Shown here: in pieces, positions 1 through 8,551 of the stretch
Numbering within the stretch: position 1 is the first letter of the stretch
Layout: each line of letters begins with the position of its first letter
DNA from: Carboxydocella sporoproducens DSM 16521
GTDB taxonomy: Bacteria; Bacillota; GCA-003054495; Carboxydocellales; Carboxydocellaceae
Reading direction: 5' to 3'
Assembly (NCBI RefSeq): GCF_900167165.1
Contig: NZ_FUXM01000010.1
Span: 1 to 64,000 of the forward strand
DNA: 64,000 bases
Position numbers and translations under genes: made by a program
Notes under the pieces: model-generated
Seen by the model: only the letters and a program-made list of their open reading frames with translations
The model's database searches: none
Told to the model about the DNA's origin: nothing

Positions 1-435
1 GAACCGGCCCAGATCAAAGCCGGACAGGTATTTGCCCTGGTGGTGGAAACGGCCACCACCCCTTATACCTGGGAAGAAACTGTTTATGAACAGCAGCCTG
101 ATGGCAGTGTTGTAGAAAAGAAAGTAAGACGAAGTCGGCCCTGTCCGGGAGCAAAATATGTACAGGCCCGCTTTCCTGATGGACAGCAGGTGCTGCTGGA
201 ACCGACAAATCCGGCCGGGACACCGGCTAACACCTGGCAATTGCCTGTTAATCCCCGGTCGAAAAACAGAGCTCGCATCCATTTCACTGATCCCTATTTA
301 CCGGATGGACTTTATCCGGTTACCATTATCGCTGGCGGGGCGGGGGATAATGGTAACCTTTCGGCCCGCACGGTGATAAAAGTGGTGATTAAGGGCAGTA
401 TACTGGAAGGAATTAAGAGCAGATTGACATATTGA
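1..435 (+). CDS. Hypothetical protein, C-terminal part (5' end outside window)
   Basis: The reading frame is open from base 1 and ends at a TGA at 433-435, so only the last 144 residues are seen. It is the only plus-strand gene in the window. The visible part has many short beta-prone stretches, prolines and glycines (for example PDGLYPVTIIAGGAGDNG) and no membrane segment, which suggests an extracellular or beta-sandwich domain. I do not recognise a family. A GTG at 40 is an internal in-frame codon and need not be the start. The gene converges on rnj and shares a bidirectional terminator with the region downstream of it. Confidence 0.6.
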   Translation, partial: EPAQIKAGQVFALVVETATTPYTWEETVYEQQPDGSVVEKKVRRSRPCPGAKYVQARFPDGQQVLLEPTNPAGTPANTWQLPVNPRSKNRARIHFTDPYLPDGLYPVTIIAGGAGDNGNLSARTVIKVVIKGSILEGIKSRLTY

Positions 436-443
436 AAAAAATC

Positions 444-482
444 AAAAGAGGTCCCTTGCATTACATGCAAAGGACCTCTTTT
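444..482. terminator. Bidirectional Rho-independent terminator
   Basis: A 17-bp inverted repeat (444-460 and 466-482, one mismatch) with a 5-nt loop starts with AAAAGAGG and ends with CCTCTTTT. It therefore gives a U-rich tail on both strands. It lies between the convergent plus-strand gene and rnj and can serve both. Confidence 0.9.
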
Positions 483-513
483 CTTGTCTTAAAAAAGGCA
501 AAATCGGCTTTGT

Positions 514-2181
514 TTATACTTCCATGATGATGGGCAAAATCATGGGTCTTCTCCTGGTCTTTTCATAAAGATATTTACCGATGCTGTCTCTAATTCCGGC
601 TTTGATCGAAGCCCAATCAGCATTCCCTCTGACCTGGGTCTTCTCAATCGCGATCTTCACCTTCTCTTTGGCTTCTTCCATTAGCTTTTCCGCCTCACGG
701 ACATAGACGAAACCTCGTGAAACAATATCTGGACCTGCTACAATGGCACCGGTCTCTTTGTTCATTGTCACCACTACAATCAAAATCCCATCCTGGGCCA
801 ACTGCTTTCTATCCCGCAATACAATATTTCCCACATCGCCTACACCCAGGCCGTCAACCAGTACTTTACCGGCAGTGGTGCGACCTGCCACCCGTCCACT
901 TTTGCGTGTAAACTCCAGCACCTGACCATTTTCAGCCACAAAGATATTGGCTTCATCCATTCCCATTTCTTTTGCCAGCTGGGCGTGTTTAATCAAATGG
1001 CGATATTCCCCATGTACCGGGACGAAAAACTTAGGCCTAACCAGGTTGAGCATCAGTTTTAGCTCCTCCTGGCTAGGGTGCCCGGAAACGTGAATACCGG
1101 AAAACTTTTCGTAAATTACTTCCGCCCCTTGTTTAAACAGGCTATTGATTACACGGGAAACCATGCGCTCATTTCCAGGGATGGGAGTAGCTGAAATAAT
1201 TACCGTATCACCTGGTAAAATTTCCACTTGACGATGGTCTGCATTAGCCATGCGGGTAAGGGCAGACATAGGTTCACCCTGGCTACCAGTGGTCAAAATC
1301 ACAACCTCATTGGCAGGATAGTCGTTGATATCATCCAGATCAATCATGATATCTTCCGGATAAGTCAAATACCCCAGCTCTGTGGCAATATTAACAACAT
1401 TGACCATACTCCGCCCTGAAACAGCAACTTTTCTGCCATATTTGTGAGCCGCATTAATTACTTGCTGCAAACGATGAACATTGGAAGCAAAAGTGGCAAC
1501 AATTATCCGGTTTTTGGCATTCTGAAAGGTTTCATCGAAAGTCAAACCTACTGTCCGCTCAGACATGGTATAGCCAGGGCGTTCCGCATTGGTACTATCT
1601 GCCAGTAAAACCAGAACTCCCTGATCGCCAAGCTCAGCGAATTTATGAAAATCGGTTACTTCCCCATCAACAGGAGTTTGGTCAAACTTGAAGTCCCCGG
1701 TATGCACAATCACACCTAACGGAGTTCTGACCGCTATTGCTACCGCATCAGGTATGCTGTGGCTGACCCGGATAAACTCCACTTTAAAAGGTCCGATGGT
1801 CACACTGTCTCTGGGTTTTACTGCCACTAACTTGCACTGCCCTAAAATCCCCGCCTCTCTCAACTTTCCCTGCAAAAGCCCTAAAGTCAATCTGGTCCCA
1901 TAAACCGGCACATTCAGTTGTTTCAAGACATAGGGTAAAGCGCCGATATGGTCCTCATGTCCGTGGGTGAGGACTATCCCCCTGACCATTTCCTTATTTT
2001 CCAACAGATAGGTGATATCCGGAATCACAAAATCAATACCAGGCATATCATCTTCAGGAAACATCAAACCTGCATCAATAACCAGAATGTTATCCTCATA
2101 CTTTACTACCATCATGTTTTTGCCAATTTCCCCCAGACCACCCAGGGGAATTAATGTAATTTTACCCTTGGCCGCAGCCAT
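514..2181 (-). CDS. rnj: Ribonuclease J
   Basis: RNase J is a metallo-beta-lactamase/beta-CASP nuclease with 5'-3' exonuclease and endonuclease activity in mRNA decay and rRNA processing. From the chosen ATG (2181) the protein has 555 residues, the usual length. The zinc motif HGHEDH is at about residues 73-78, and further metal-binding histidines (HTGDFKFD, SGHPSQ) are visible. The start is chosen because AGGAGGTG lies just upstream of this ATG; the frame extends 18 codons further up without a ribosome-binding site. It follows dapA, as rnjB does in B. subtilis, but a terminator and its own promoter separate the two. With one copy in view I cannot tell J1 from J2. Confidence 0.96.
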   Translation of the reverse strand: MAAAKGKITLIPLGGLGEIGKNMMVVKYEDNILVIDAGLMFPEDDMPGIDFVIPDITYLLENKEMVRGIVLTHGHEDHIGALPYVLKQLNVPVYGTRLTLGLLQGKLREAGILGQCKLVAVKPRDSVTIGPFKVEFIRVSHSIPDAVAIAVRTPLGVIVHTGDFKFDQTPVDGEVTDFHKFAELGDQGVLVLLADSTNAERPGYTMSERTVGLTFDETFQNAKNRIIVATFASNVHRLQQVINAAHKYGRKVAVSGRSMVNVVNIATELGYLTYPEDIMIDLDDINDYPANEVVILTTGSQGEPMSALTRMANADHRQVEILPGDTVIISATPIPGNERMVSRVINSLFKQGAEVIYEKFSGIHVSGHPSQEELKLMLNLVRPKFFVPVHGEYRHLIKHAQLAKEMGMDEANIFVAENGQVLEFTRKSGRVAGRTTAGKVLVDGLGVGDVGNIVLRDRKQLAQDGILIVVVTMNKETGAIVAGPDIVSRGFVYVREAEKLMEEAKEKVKIAIEKTQVRGNADWASIKAGIRDSIGKYLYEKTRRRPMILPIIMEV

Positions 2182-2287
2182 GGATACACCTCCTGACTTT
2201 TCTTTCTCTGCCCATCTTTGTGCCAGGAGAAGCAATCTTTTACCTCAGGTGATTCCGGATATAAGCCGCCCTTGCCACTTCGTAACA

Positions 2288-2316
2288 ATTATACAGGAAA
2301 GCCAGTTCATTTACAA
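2288..2316 (-). promoter_or_regulatory. Predicted sigma-A promoter of rnj
   Basis: On the minus strand TTGTAA (2311-2316) and TATAAT (2288-2293) are separated by exactly 17 bp. The site lies between the dapA terminator and rnj and leaves a leader of about 100 nt. The match is visual, not scored. Confidence 0.65.
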
Positions 2317-2330
2317 GTATTCCCCAAGAA

Positions 2331-2355
2331 AAGAAAAAAATCCGGGGCACCCCGG
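2331..2355 (-). terminator. Rho-independent terminator of the dap/dpa operon
   Basis: On the minus strand CCGGGGTGCCCCGG (2342-2355) folds into a tight GC hairpin followed by ATTTTTTTCTTTTC. It starts directly after the dapA stop codon. Confidence 0.9.
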
Positions 2356-3216
2356 TTATAGCAATTTTGCTATTGCTGCTTTTATTTCTTCAGTAGCAGG
2401 GACTAAAGGCAGGCGTACACTGCCAACCTGAAAACCTTTAAGAGCCATCGCAGTTTTTACCGGTACTGGATTGGTAGTAATAAACAACCCCTTAAAAACA
2501 GGTATCAGTTCCCGATGCAAGCTGGCAGCAGTTTCGATATTGCCAGCAAGATAGCTTTCAATCATTTTTTTCATCTGCAGGCCTACAATATGAGCCGCTA
2601 CACTAACTACTCCATAACAGCCCAGGCTTAACATGGGTAAAGTCAGACTATCATCACCGCTATAGACACGGAAGTTTGCCGGAACCAGACGTAGCAACTG
2701 ACTTACCTGATCCAGGTTGCCGGAAGCCTCTTTAATAGCCACAATATTGGACACCTGAGCCAGTTCTGCCACCGTCTCCGGCAATAGATTGATTCCTGTT
2801 CTGCCCGGAATATTATAGAGCATAATGGGTAACCCAGTGGATTCTGCTACTGCCCGGAAGTGAGCTTTTAACCCGTTTTGACAGGGCTTATTATAGTAGG
2901 GAACTACCAGCATTACCCCATCTACACCCAGTTTTTCTGCTTCTTTGGTCAGAGCTATAGATTCTTTGGTATTATAGGAACCGGTTCCAGCAATAACCCG
3001 GGCTTTATTGCCCACCGCCTCCTTTACCGCCGCATAAAGCTTAATCTTTTCTTCTTTAGTAAGCGTAGGGGATTCACCAGTGGTCCCAGTCACAACTATT
3101 CCATCACTGCCGTTATCGACCAGGTACTGGGCTATCTTCTGAGCCTCAGAGTAGTTTACTTCATCATTTTCTGTAAAAGGAGTAATCATGGCGGTTATTA
3201 ACCTGCCAAAATCCAT
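2356..3216 (-). CDS. dapA: 4-hydroxy-tetrahydrodipicolinate synthase
   Basis: DapA condenses pyruvate with aspartate semialdehyde, the first committed step towards diaminopimelate/lysine and dipicolinic acid. The 286-residue protein has the family length. The Schiff-base lysine is Lys162 in IKEASGN, the catalytic tyrosine is Tyr134 in YNIPGRTG, and the pyruvate-binding GTTGES is at 44-49. It is the last gene of the dapB-dpaA-dpaB-asd-dapG-dapA run, 17 bp after dapG, and is followed at once by a terminator. Confidence 0.97.
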   Translation of the reverse strand: MDFGRLITAMITPFTENDEVNYSEAQKIAQYLVDNGSDGIVVTGTTGESPTLTKEEKIKLYAAVKEAVGNKARVIAGTGSYNTKESIALTKEAEKLGVDGVMLVVPYYNKPCQNGLKAHFRAVAESTGLPIMLYNIPGRTGINLLPETVAELAQVSNIVAIKEASGNLDQVSQLLRLVPANFRVYSGDDSLTLPMLSLGCYGVVSVAAHIVGLQMKKMIESYLAGNIETAASLHRELIPVFKGLFITTNPVPVKTAMALKGFQVGSVRLPLVPATEEIKAAIAKLL

Positions 3217-3233
3217 TAATGTTTCCTCCCTTC

Positions 3234-4454
3234 TTATTGGTCCAAATAAAACTCAGTATGCAAGGCCCGTATTGCCCTTTCCATATCCTGATTTTTGACC
3301 AGTACCCAGATGGAGGTATAGGAATCAGCGGATTGCAGGATATTGATCTGTTCTCGATAAAGGGCGCGGGCAATTGCAGCCATTACCCCGGGAATGCCAG
3401 TCATACCAGCACCTACCACAGCTACTTTAGCGCATCCAGGGGTGAGATAAACTTGATAACCTAAATTAGCTAAGATGCTATATGCTTTTTCCGCCAGGTC
3501 ATCTTTTACAGTAAAAGCTACCATTTGCGGATCAGCATTTATGAAATCCACACTGATGCCAGCTTCCGCCATGGCATGGAAGATTTTGTATTGTTCAGTG
3601 ATGCCGTTTTCCTGAGCAAGGACAACTTTAACCTGGGTAATTCCAGCAATATGAGCTATCCCGGTAATCATTCGCTCTCGTTTAACACCATTATTGCCCT
3701 GAGCCTCCTGGTTACCAGTTACCAGTGTCCCCGGATGTTCGGAAAAAGTATTTTTAACCCAGATTGGGATGTTTTTTTGCATAGCAATTTCCACGGCACG
3801 GGGATGGATCACTTTGGCTCCTTCCTGGGCCAGCTGGCAAATTTCATTGAATGTAACCACATCCAGCAGTTTGGCTTTATCTACTATGCGCGGGTCAGCA
3901 GTCATAATGCCGTCAACATCAGTATAAATGTCAATATATTCGGCATTCAGGGCCACCCCCAGGGCAGAAGCAGTAGTATCACTGCCGCCCCGGCCCAGAG
4001 TGGTGATCTCACCTGCTTCAGTCATGCCTTGAAAACCTGCTACTACAGGGATTATATTGCGTTCCAGCAACTGCCGAATTCTTTTGGGTTCTACCCGCAG
4101 AATGCGGGCATCACCAAAATGGTCATCGGTAATTATCCCCGCCTGCCAGCCAGTCAGAAAAGAAGCTGCCAGCCCTCGCTCCAATAAGCCTGCCACTAAA
4201 ACAACCCCGGAAATTATCTCTCCACAGACAGCCAGTAAATCCAATTCCCGCCGTGGCACTTTAGGGTTAGTTTTACGAACCAGATCCAGAAGGGTGTCGG
4301 TAGCATAAGGATCACCCCGCCGGCCCATGGCCGAAACGACTACTACCGGCAGGTATCCCTGTCGCACCGCACCAATAATTTTTTCCAGTACTTTTTCTCT
4401 GGTCTGCTCATTTGCTACCGATGTCCCACCAAACTTCTGGACAATAATCTTCAT
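3234..4454 (-). CDS. dapG: Aspartate kinase (DapG-like, ACT domains)
   Basis: It phosphorylates aspartate at the start of the aspartate family pathway. From the ATG at 4454 the protein has 406 residues: an N-terminal amino-acid-kinase domain (KFGGTSV near residues 6-12; [13 protein letters not shown] and [13 protein letters not shown] further on) and two C-terminal ACT domains. The start is set by GAGGTG upstream; the longer frame to 4478 overlaps the end of asd. Position next to asd and dapA, as in the B. subtilis spoVF operon, points to the DapG (diaminopimelate-sensitive) isoenzyme. The effector is inferred from context only. Confidence 0.95.
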   Translation of the reverse strand: MKIIVQKFGGTSVANEQTREKVLEKIIGAVRQGYLPVVVVSAMGRRGDPYATDTLLDLVRKTNPKVPRRELDLLAVCGEIISGVVLVAGLLERGLAASFLTGWQAGIITDDHFGDARILRVEPKRIRQLLERNIIPVVAGFQGMTEAGEITTLGRGGSDTTASALGVALNAEYIDIYTDVDGIMTADPRIVDKAKLLDVVTFNEICQLAQEGAKVIHPRAVEIAMQKNIPIWVKNTFSEHPGTLVTGNQEAQGNNGVKRERMITGIAHIAGITQVKVVLAQENGITEQYKIFHAMAEAGISVDFINADPQMVAFTVKDDLAEKAYSILANLGYQVYLTPGCAKVAVVGAGMTGIPGVMAAIARALYREQINILQSADSYTSIWVLVKNQDMERAIRALHTEFYLDQ

Positions 4455-4468
4455 AAATTCGCACCTCG

Positions 4469-5485
4469 TCAAATACAATTATATTTGACCAGGAGTTCCG
4501 CTATTTGCACCGCATTTGTTGCTGCCCCTTTACGCAGCTGGTCGGCAACTACCCAGAGATTTAAACCATTGGCAAGGGAATTATCCTCCCGGATCCTGCC
4601 GACAAAAACTTCATCCCTATTGGAAGTGAAAAGTGGCATCGGGTACTGTTTTTCCTGGACATTATCAACCACAATAATACCAGGGCTATTGCGCAGTATT
4701 TCCCTGGCTTCAGCCGCAGTCAGCTTCCGCTCGGTCTCAATATTAATTGATTCGGAATGGCTGCGATAAACAGGAACCCGTACAGTCGTAGCTGTAACAG
4801 CAATATTGTCATCATGCAGAATTTTCTTGGTTTCCCGTACCATTTTCCACTCTTCTTTGGTATAATCCATGTCTTCAAAGACATCGATGTGAGGAATCAG
4901 GTTAAATGCGATTGGATAGGGAAACACCTGGGGCGGATACTCTTCCCCCGCCAGTACAGCCTGAGTTTGTTTGGTTAGTTCTTCAATGGCCTCAATTCCG
5001 GCACCAGAAACTGCCTGGTAAGTAGAAACAACAACCCTCTTAATTTTAGCAGCTTGATGCAGCGGATTCAATGCCACCACCATTTGAATAGTGGAACAAT
5101 TGGGGTTAGCAATAATGCCTTTGTGCCATTTTACATCTTCGGGATTGACCTCTGGCACTACCAGGGGTACATCAGGTTCCAGCCGAAAGGCACTGGAATT
5201 ATCAATAACTACACAACCAGCTTTGGCCGCGGAACGGGCAAATTCCTTACTGGCAGAGCCGCCAGCAAACAGCGCTATATCCACCCCTTGAAAGGATTCA
5301 TGGGTAGTCTCCTCTACGATATAGCTTTTTCCCTGATATTGAATTTCCTTACCTGCAGAACGCTGGGATGCCAGTAATTTCAGGCCATTGATGGGAAATT
5401 CTCTTTCCGCCAGCACTTTTAGAATCTCCTGTCCTACTGCGCCAGTGGCACCTACTACAGCTACATTCAATTTTTTCACGTTCAT
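4469..5485 (-). CDS. asd: Aspartate-semialdehyde dehydrogenase
   Basis: It reduces aspartyl phosphate to aspartate semialdehyde with NADPH. The 338-residue protein has the nucleotide-binding GATGAVG at about 12-18 and the catalytic Cys130 in NPNCST. A histidine-containing VYRSHSES motif lies in the C-terminal half. It lies 14 bp upstream of dapG and 17 bp after dpaB, so it is clearly cotranscribed. It supplies DapA with substrate for both lysine and dipicolinate. Confidence 0.97.
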   Translation of the reverse strand: MNVKKLNVAVVGATGAVGQEILKVLAEREFPINGLKLLASQRSAGKEIQYQGKSYIVEETTHESFQGVDIALFAGGSASKEFARSAAKAGCVVIDNSSAFRLEPDVPLVVPEVNPEDVKWHKGIIANPNCSTIQMVVALNPLHQAAKIKRVVVSTYQAVSGAGIEAIEELTKQTQAVLAGEEYPPQVFPYPIAFNLIPHIDVFEDMDYTKEEWKMVRETKKILHDDNIAVTATTVRVPVYRSHSESINIETERKLTAAEAREILRNSPGIIVVDNVQEKQYPMPLFTSNRDEVFVGRIREDNSLANGLNLWVVADQLRKGAATNAVQIAELLVKYNCI

Positions 5486-5502
5486 CCCTCCATCTCTCTC
5501 TG

Positions 5503-6093
5503 TTATTTCGGTGGTCCTAACAAAACAGGCTGGATTTGGCGCCCGTTTAATGCCTCTATAATGGTATCAGGAATAAGTTCCATTTTAGCCACCAGTGAGT
5601 TGGGTTTTTGCCAGGGGTTATCCTGACAGAAAGGCACCAGATAGATATTTTTGCTGTTTAATAGTAATCCGATATTTTTAGCATTCATACCCAGTCCATC
5701 ATTAGTCGAAACTGCAATGACCACCGGGCGGCCATTGCGCAAATGAGCTTTAGTAGCCATCAATACCGGGCCGTCGGTAATGCCATTGGCCAACTTGGCG
5801 ATAGTATTGCCGGTACAGGGAGCGATCACTATCAGGTCTAACAGCTTGCCAGGACCGATGGGCTCTGCTGTGACTATTTCGTTTATTACAGGACCGCTAC
5901 AATATTTAGAAAAGCGATTCAGCCAATCTTCTGCCTTGCCGAACTTGGTATCCGTCTGGTATGCCGCTTTGGACATAATCAGAGTGATCTCGGCACCCTC
6001 CTGAGCTAGCTGGTCCAGTACCGGTTCTACGGCAGCAAAGGTGCAAAAGGAGCCGGTGATAGCAAACCCGATTTTTTTACCCATGAGACGCAT
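5503..6093 (-). CDS. dpaB: Dipicolinate synthase subunit B
   Basis: Together with DpaA it makes dipicolinic acid, the calcium chelate of the spore core, in the mother cell. The protein has a flavoprotein-like Rossmann fold: KKIGFAITGSFC at the N-terminus and IAPCTGNTIAKLANGITD in the middle. I chose the ATG at 6093 (196 residues) because the purine-rich GGGGG at 6103-6107 is 9 nt upstream. An ATG at 6102 is also in frame but abuts the ribosome-binding site. The start lies one base after the dpaA stop, so translation is probably coupled. Confidence 0.95.
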   Translation of the reverse strand: MRLMGKKIGFAITGSFCTFAAVEPVLDQLAQEGAEITLIMSKAAYQTDTKFGKAEDWLNRFSKYCSGPVINEIVTAEPIGPGKLLDLIVIAPCTGNTIAKLANGITDGPVLMATKAHLRNGRPVVIAVSTNDGLGMNAKNIGLLLNSKNIYLVPFCQDNPWQKPNSLVAKMELIPDTIIEALNGRQIQPVLLGPPK

Positions 6094-6094
6094 A

Positions 6095-7003
6095 TCAGGC
6101 ATCCCCCTTTTTAGTCAATCCAAGTTCCTGCATAATGATTTTGGGAATCACCTCAACCAGGATTTGGGCCGCTGTCACCGGTGCCACCTTGCCGGGGAGC
6201 CCCGGAGCCAGTACGGCTTTTATGCCGAGTCCGGCAGCAGTTTCAAAATCAACCCCGCCGGGATGGGAGGCCAAATCCAGAATATATGCGTCCGGGCGAA
6301 CTTTTTTTAATTTTTCCCTGTCCAGCACCAGAGCTGGGACTGTGTTGAAGATAATATTCATACCAGGTAATACTCTGTCGATCTCAGCAAAGGCTACGGG
6401 AACATACCCGCATTCATAAATTCTTGCCAGGTCTTTTTGTTTTCTGGCTGCCACATAGGTATGCGCCCCAATGCCTTTGAGCATGCGAGCCAGAGTAATG
6501 CCAGTCCTGCCAAAACCGATAACCAGGGCATTAGAGCCATGGATAGTGATCGGTAAGGCTTCCATTGCCATCTGGATAGCCCCTTCAGCAGAAGGAATAG
6601 AATTGTAAATAGCAACATCATCTAGTTCCATATACTCGATAACCCGGTGACCAGTGCGTGCTACCAGTTGTTTTAAAGCCTTTTTAATCACTCCCACCAG
6701 GATTGGGACCCGTAATGGCAAATGGGCAAGCGTCTCCTCCGTTAAAATTAAAGGAACAGATAAATGGGGAGCGTAAACTCTGCCGCCATCTCCAATTCCT
6801 GGTACCGGCAATAACAGCACATCTGCGTCTTTCAGAGCCTCGTGGATGCTGGCAGCTTGAATAATCTTAGGTCCAGATTTAAGATTGGGAACCCCGATGA
6901 CTTTTAAAATCGCCCCCATTTCCGCCAGGGCATTCACCAGAATAATCTGCCTCTGGTCCCCACCAACTACGGCTATGGTTACCCCGTTTAATACAGGCGT
7001 CAT
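6095..7003 (-). CDS. dpaA: Dipicolinate synthase subunit A
   Basis: This is the dehydrogenase-like subunit of dipicolinate synthase, 302 residues. The N-terminal part begins VTIAVVGGDQRQ. A second nucleotide-binding motif, VIGFGRTGITLARML, is near the middle, as in SpoVFA. It converts the DapA product towards dipicolinic acid with DpaB. The gene starts 84 bp after dapB, and that gap carries a strong sigma-K promoter match, consistent with mother-cell expression. Confidence 0.96.
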   Translation of the reverse strand: MTPVLNGVTIAVVGGDQRQIILVNALAEMGAILKVIGVPNLKSGPKIIQAASIHEALKDADVLLLPVPGIGDGGRVYAPHLSVPLILTEETLAHLPLRVPILVGVIKKALKQLVARTGHRVIEYMELDDVAIYNSIPSAEGAIQMAMEALPITIHGSNALVIGFGRTGITLARMLKGIGAHTYVAARKQKDLARIYECGYVPVAFAEIDRVLPGMNIIFNTVPALVLDREKLKKVRPDAYILDLASHPGGVDFETAAGLGIKAVLAPGLPGKVAPVTAAQILVEVIPKIIMQELGLTKKGDA

Positions 7004-7054
7004 TTTTTCCCTCCCTCCCTGAGCCTAAATCCCAATATACTCTCATGGTAGTTG

Positions 7055-7082
7055 TAGTATATGGTGCTCAGGGAGAAGGCGT
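7055..7082 (-). promoter_or_regulatory. Predicted sigma-K promoter of dpaA
   Basis: On the minus strand CATATACTA (7055-7063) fits the sigma-K -10 consensus CATAnnnTA exactly. An AC (7081-7082) sits 17 bp upstream, the usual -35 element and spacing. It lies in the 84-bp dapB-dpaA gap. The -10 also fits sigma-E (CATACAnT) with one mismatch, but no sigma-E -35 is evident. A 9-bp inverted repeat (7016-7024 and 7066-7074) encloses it. Confidence 0.75.
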
Positions 7083-7087
7083 GCCTG

Positions 7088-7867
7088 TTAGAGTTCCAAA
7101 AAGTTATCTAAACCGTATATTAAGCCCTGGGTATGATAAATCTGGCGAATACCCAGCAATACCCCGGGCATAAAGGACTCCCGGCTGATGGAATCATGGC
7201 GAATGGTGAGGGTCTGGCCTAAACCGCCAAAAATAACTTCCTGATGAGCGACATACCCTGGTAATCGTACGGAATGAATTCTAATCCCACCAAAATTGCC
7301 ACCACGGCTAGCAGGAATGGTTTCTTTTTCCTCCGGGTGACCCTGAGCTTTTTCGCCCCTGACAGTCATAATGGCTTCCGCTGTCTTGATGGCTGTGCCC
7401 GAGGGAGCATCCAGTTTTTGATCATGATGTAATTCAATTATCTCTACATCGGGAAAGTACTGGGCAGCTTTTCGGGCAAATTCCATCATCAGGATAGCAC
7501 CTAAGGCAAAATTCGGAGCTACCAGGCAGGCAGTTTGATATTGCTGACACCAGCGCTTAATCTCTTCCAGGTCCTGCTGGGAAATACCAGTCGTCCCTAC
7601 TACTGCTTTAGCCCCATTGGCTAAAATGGTATGTATGTTGCCCATCACATTTTCCGGGCTGGTAAAATCGACCACTACATCAGCTCCAGTGGACCGAATA
7701 GTTTCGGCCAAATCATTGCTTACATATAAATCTGTAATTGCAATTTTTTCCTTATTACCGCGTACATCTACTGCTCCCACTAAAAGCAAGTCCGAAGCAC
7801 TATTTACAGCTTTGATGACTTCCTGGCCCATTTTACCTAATGCACCATTAACTATAACCTTAATCAT
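7088..7867 (-). CDS. dapB: 4-hydroxy-tetrahydrodipicolinate reductase
   Basis: DapB reduces the DapA product to tetrahydrodipicolinate, committing it to diaminopimelate and lysine. The 259-residue protein has the NAD(P)-binding NGALGKMGQEV near the N-terminus and the signature HHDQKLDAPSGTA in the C-terminal half. The start ATG (7867) follows GGAGGAGG. It is the first gene after a lysine riboswitch with its own terminator. It is upstream of, and so outside, the transcript expected from the sigma-K promoter of dpaA. Confidence 0.97.
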   Translation of the reverse strand: MIKVIVNGALGKMGQEVIKAVNSASDLLLVGAVDVRGNKEKIAITDLYVSNDLAETIRSTGADVVVDFTSPENVMGNIHTILANGAKAVVGTTGISQQDLEEIKRWCQQYQTACLVAPNFALGAILMMEFARKAAQYFPDVEIIELHHDQKLDAPSGTAIKTAEAIMTVRGEKAQGHPEEKETIPASRGGNFGGIRIHSVRLPGYVAHQEVIFGGLGQTLTIRHDSISRESFMPGVLLGIRQIYHTQGLIYGLDNFLEL

Positions 7868-7888
7868 CTAATCCCTCCTCCTGCTTAA

Positions 7889-7926
7889 TAAAAAAGCGAC
7901 TGCTGAGTATTTCTCTCAGTAGTCGC
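7889..7926 (-). terminator. Riboswitch-controlled terminator upstream of dapB
   Basis: On the minus strand a 12-bp stem (7915-7926 with 7896-7907, one G-U) and a 7-nt loop are followed by a T run (7889-7895). The loop and 3' arm (7905-7914) can instead pair over 10 bp with 7952-7961, forming an antiterminator. Confidence 0.9.
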
Positions 7927-7951
7927 CCAATTCCCTATGAGCAGAGTTAAA

Positions 7952-8174
7952 AGAAATACTCACCTCTGTCCCCCAAATGAGTCAGTGCTCCATTAGGAAA
8001 CGGGGATTTCCTAATGACAGTCCCGGACATCTTCTGCCCGGTCCCAGCAACAATAGCGCAGATCTATTGTCACTTCGGCGGTCTCCCCTTTCCCCTGACC
8101 TCCTCGAGTTCTGCCCTCTCCGTCAGGTTACTCATGAATCCCGCGACCTCTGACTCATCCCTCGTCGAGATGAG
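7952..8174 (-). ncRNA. Lysine riboswitch (L box)
   Basis: The RNA from the minus strand shows the L-box core: AGAGGTCGCGG, ATGAGTAACC, GGGAAAGGGGAGACC, GCCGAAG, then an ACAATAG/CTATTGT hairpin, GCTGGG, and an ATTAGGAAA/TTTCCTAAT hairpin ending in GGAGCACTGACTCAT. P1 is 8151-8158 with 7977-7984. It can be extended by 8167-8174 pairing with 7959-7966. That extension shares bases 7959-7961 with the antiterminator strand, giving a plausible switch: lysine favours P1, which frees the terminator in front of dapB. This explains the 362-bp stretch without a gene. Confidence 0.93.
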
Positions 8175-8194
8175 GATGATATTTTTTAATTTAT

Positions 8195-8223
8195 ATATTA
8201 GCATAATTTTTCTCCTCTGGCAA
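8195..8223 (-). promoter_or_regulatory. Predicted sigma-A promoter of the dapB riboswitch transcript
   Basis: TTGCCA (8218-8223) and TAATAT (8195-8200) are 17 bp apart on the minus strand. The predicted start, near 8188, is about 15 nt before the outermost riboswitch stem. The site directly follows the ymxH stop codon. Confidence 0.6.
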
Positions 8224-8229
8224 GGCTGG

Positions 8230-8499
8230 TTAATAGGCGTATTTCTGATAGTTGGGATAAGTATTATCCAGTTCTACAATTACCACTTCACTGCCTATTT
8301 TTTTTATCGCCGGCCATGGTATAATCAGATATTGTTTGTCCATCCAAAACCCCAGCATACCACCCCGATTAGGTAAAATAATGGATTCTATCTGCCCGGT
8401 TCTGGGGTCGATGACCACATCAGACTCGCCGATGGTGCCCAATCTGGCGCCATCCAGGATATTTATTACTTCTTTGCCAATTAACTCACTCAAGCGCAT
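8230..8499 (-). CDS. ymxH: YlmC/YmxH family PRC-barrel sporulation protein
   Basis: This is an 89-residue protein with one PRC-barrel-like domain (RLSELIGKEVINILDGARLG, later DVVIDPRTGQIESIILPNRG). It matches the YlmC/YmxH family found in spore formers. In B. subtilis ymxH also lies between mlpA and dpaA. The start at 8499 is set by AAAGGGGGAG upstream; 11 more in-frame codons lack a ribosome-binding site. Its molecular role is not established. Confidence 0.88.
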   Translation of the reverse strand: MRLSELIGKEVINILDGARLGTIGESDVVIDPRTGQIESIILPNRGGMLGFWMDKQYLIIPWPAIKKIGSEVVIVELDNTYPNYQKYAY

Positions 8500-8551
8500 A
8501 ATCACTCCCCCTTTGGAATTAAATATATCCAACAGGGGACAAAATTATGCT

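Noticed and set aside
3525-4187. A 220-codon plus-strand frame inside dapG
   Set aside because: It lies antisense to the conserved aspartate kinase gene, lacks a ribosome-binding site and has a composition typical of a shadow frame.
7889-8174. T-box or SAM riboswitch in front of dapB
   Set aside because: No T-box sequence or specifier-loop arrangement and no SAM core were found, whereas the L-box core motifs are present in the right order.
8014-8376. A 120-codon plus-strand frame across the riboswitch and ymxH
   Set aside because: The segment is fully explained by the lysine riboswitch, the dapB promoter and the end of ymxH on the minus strand.
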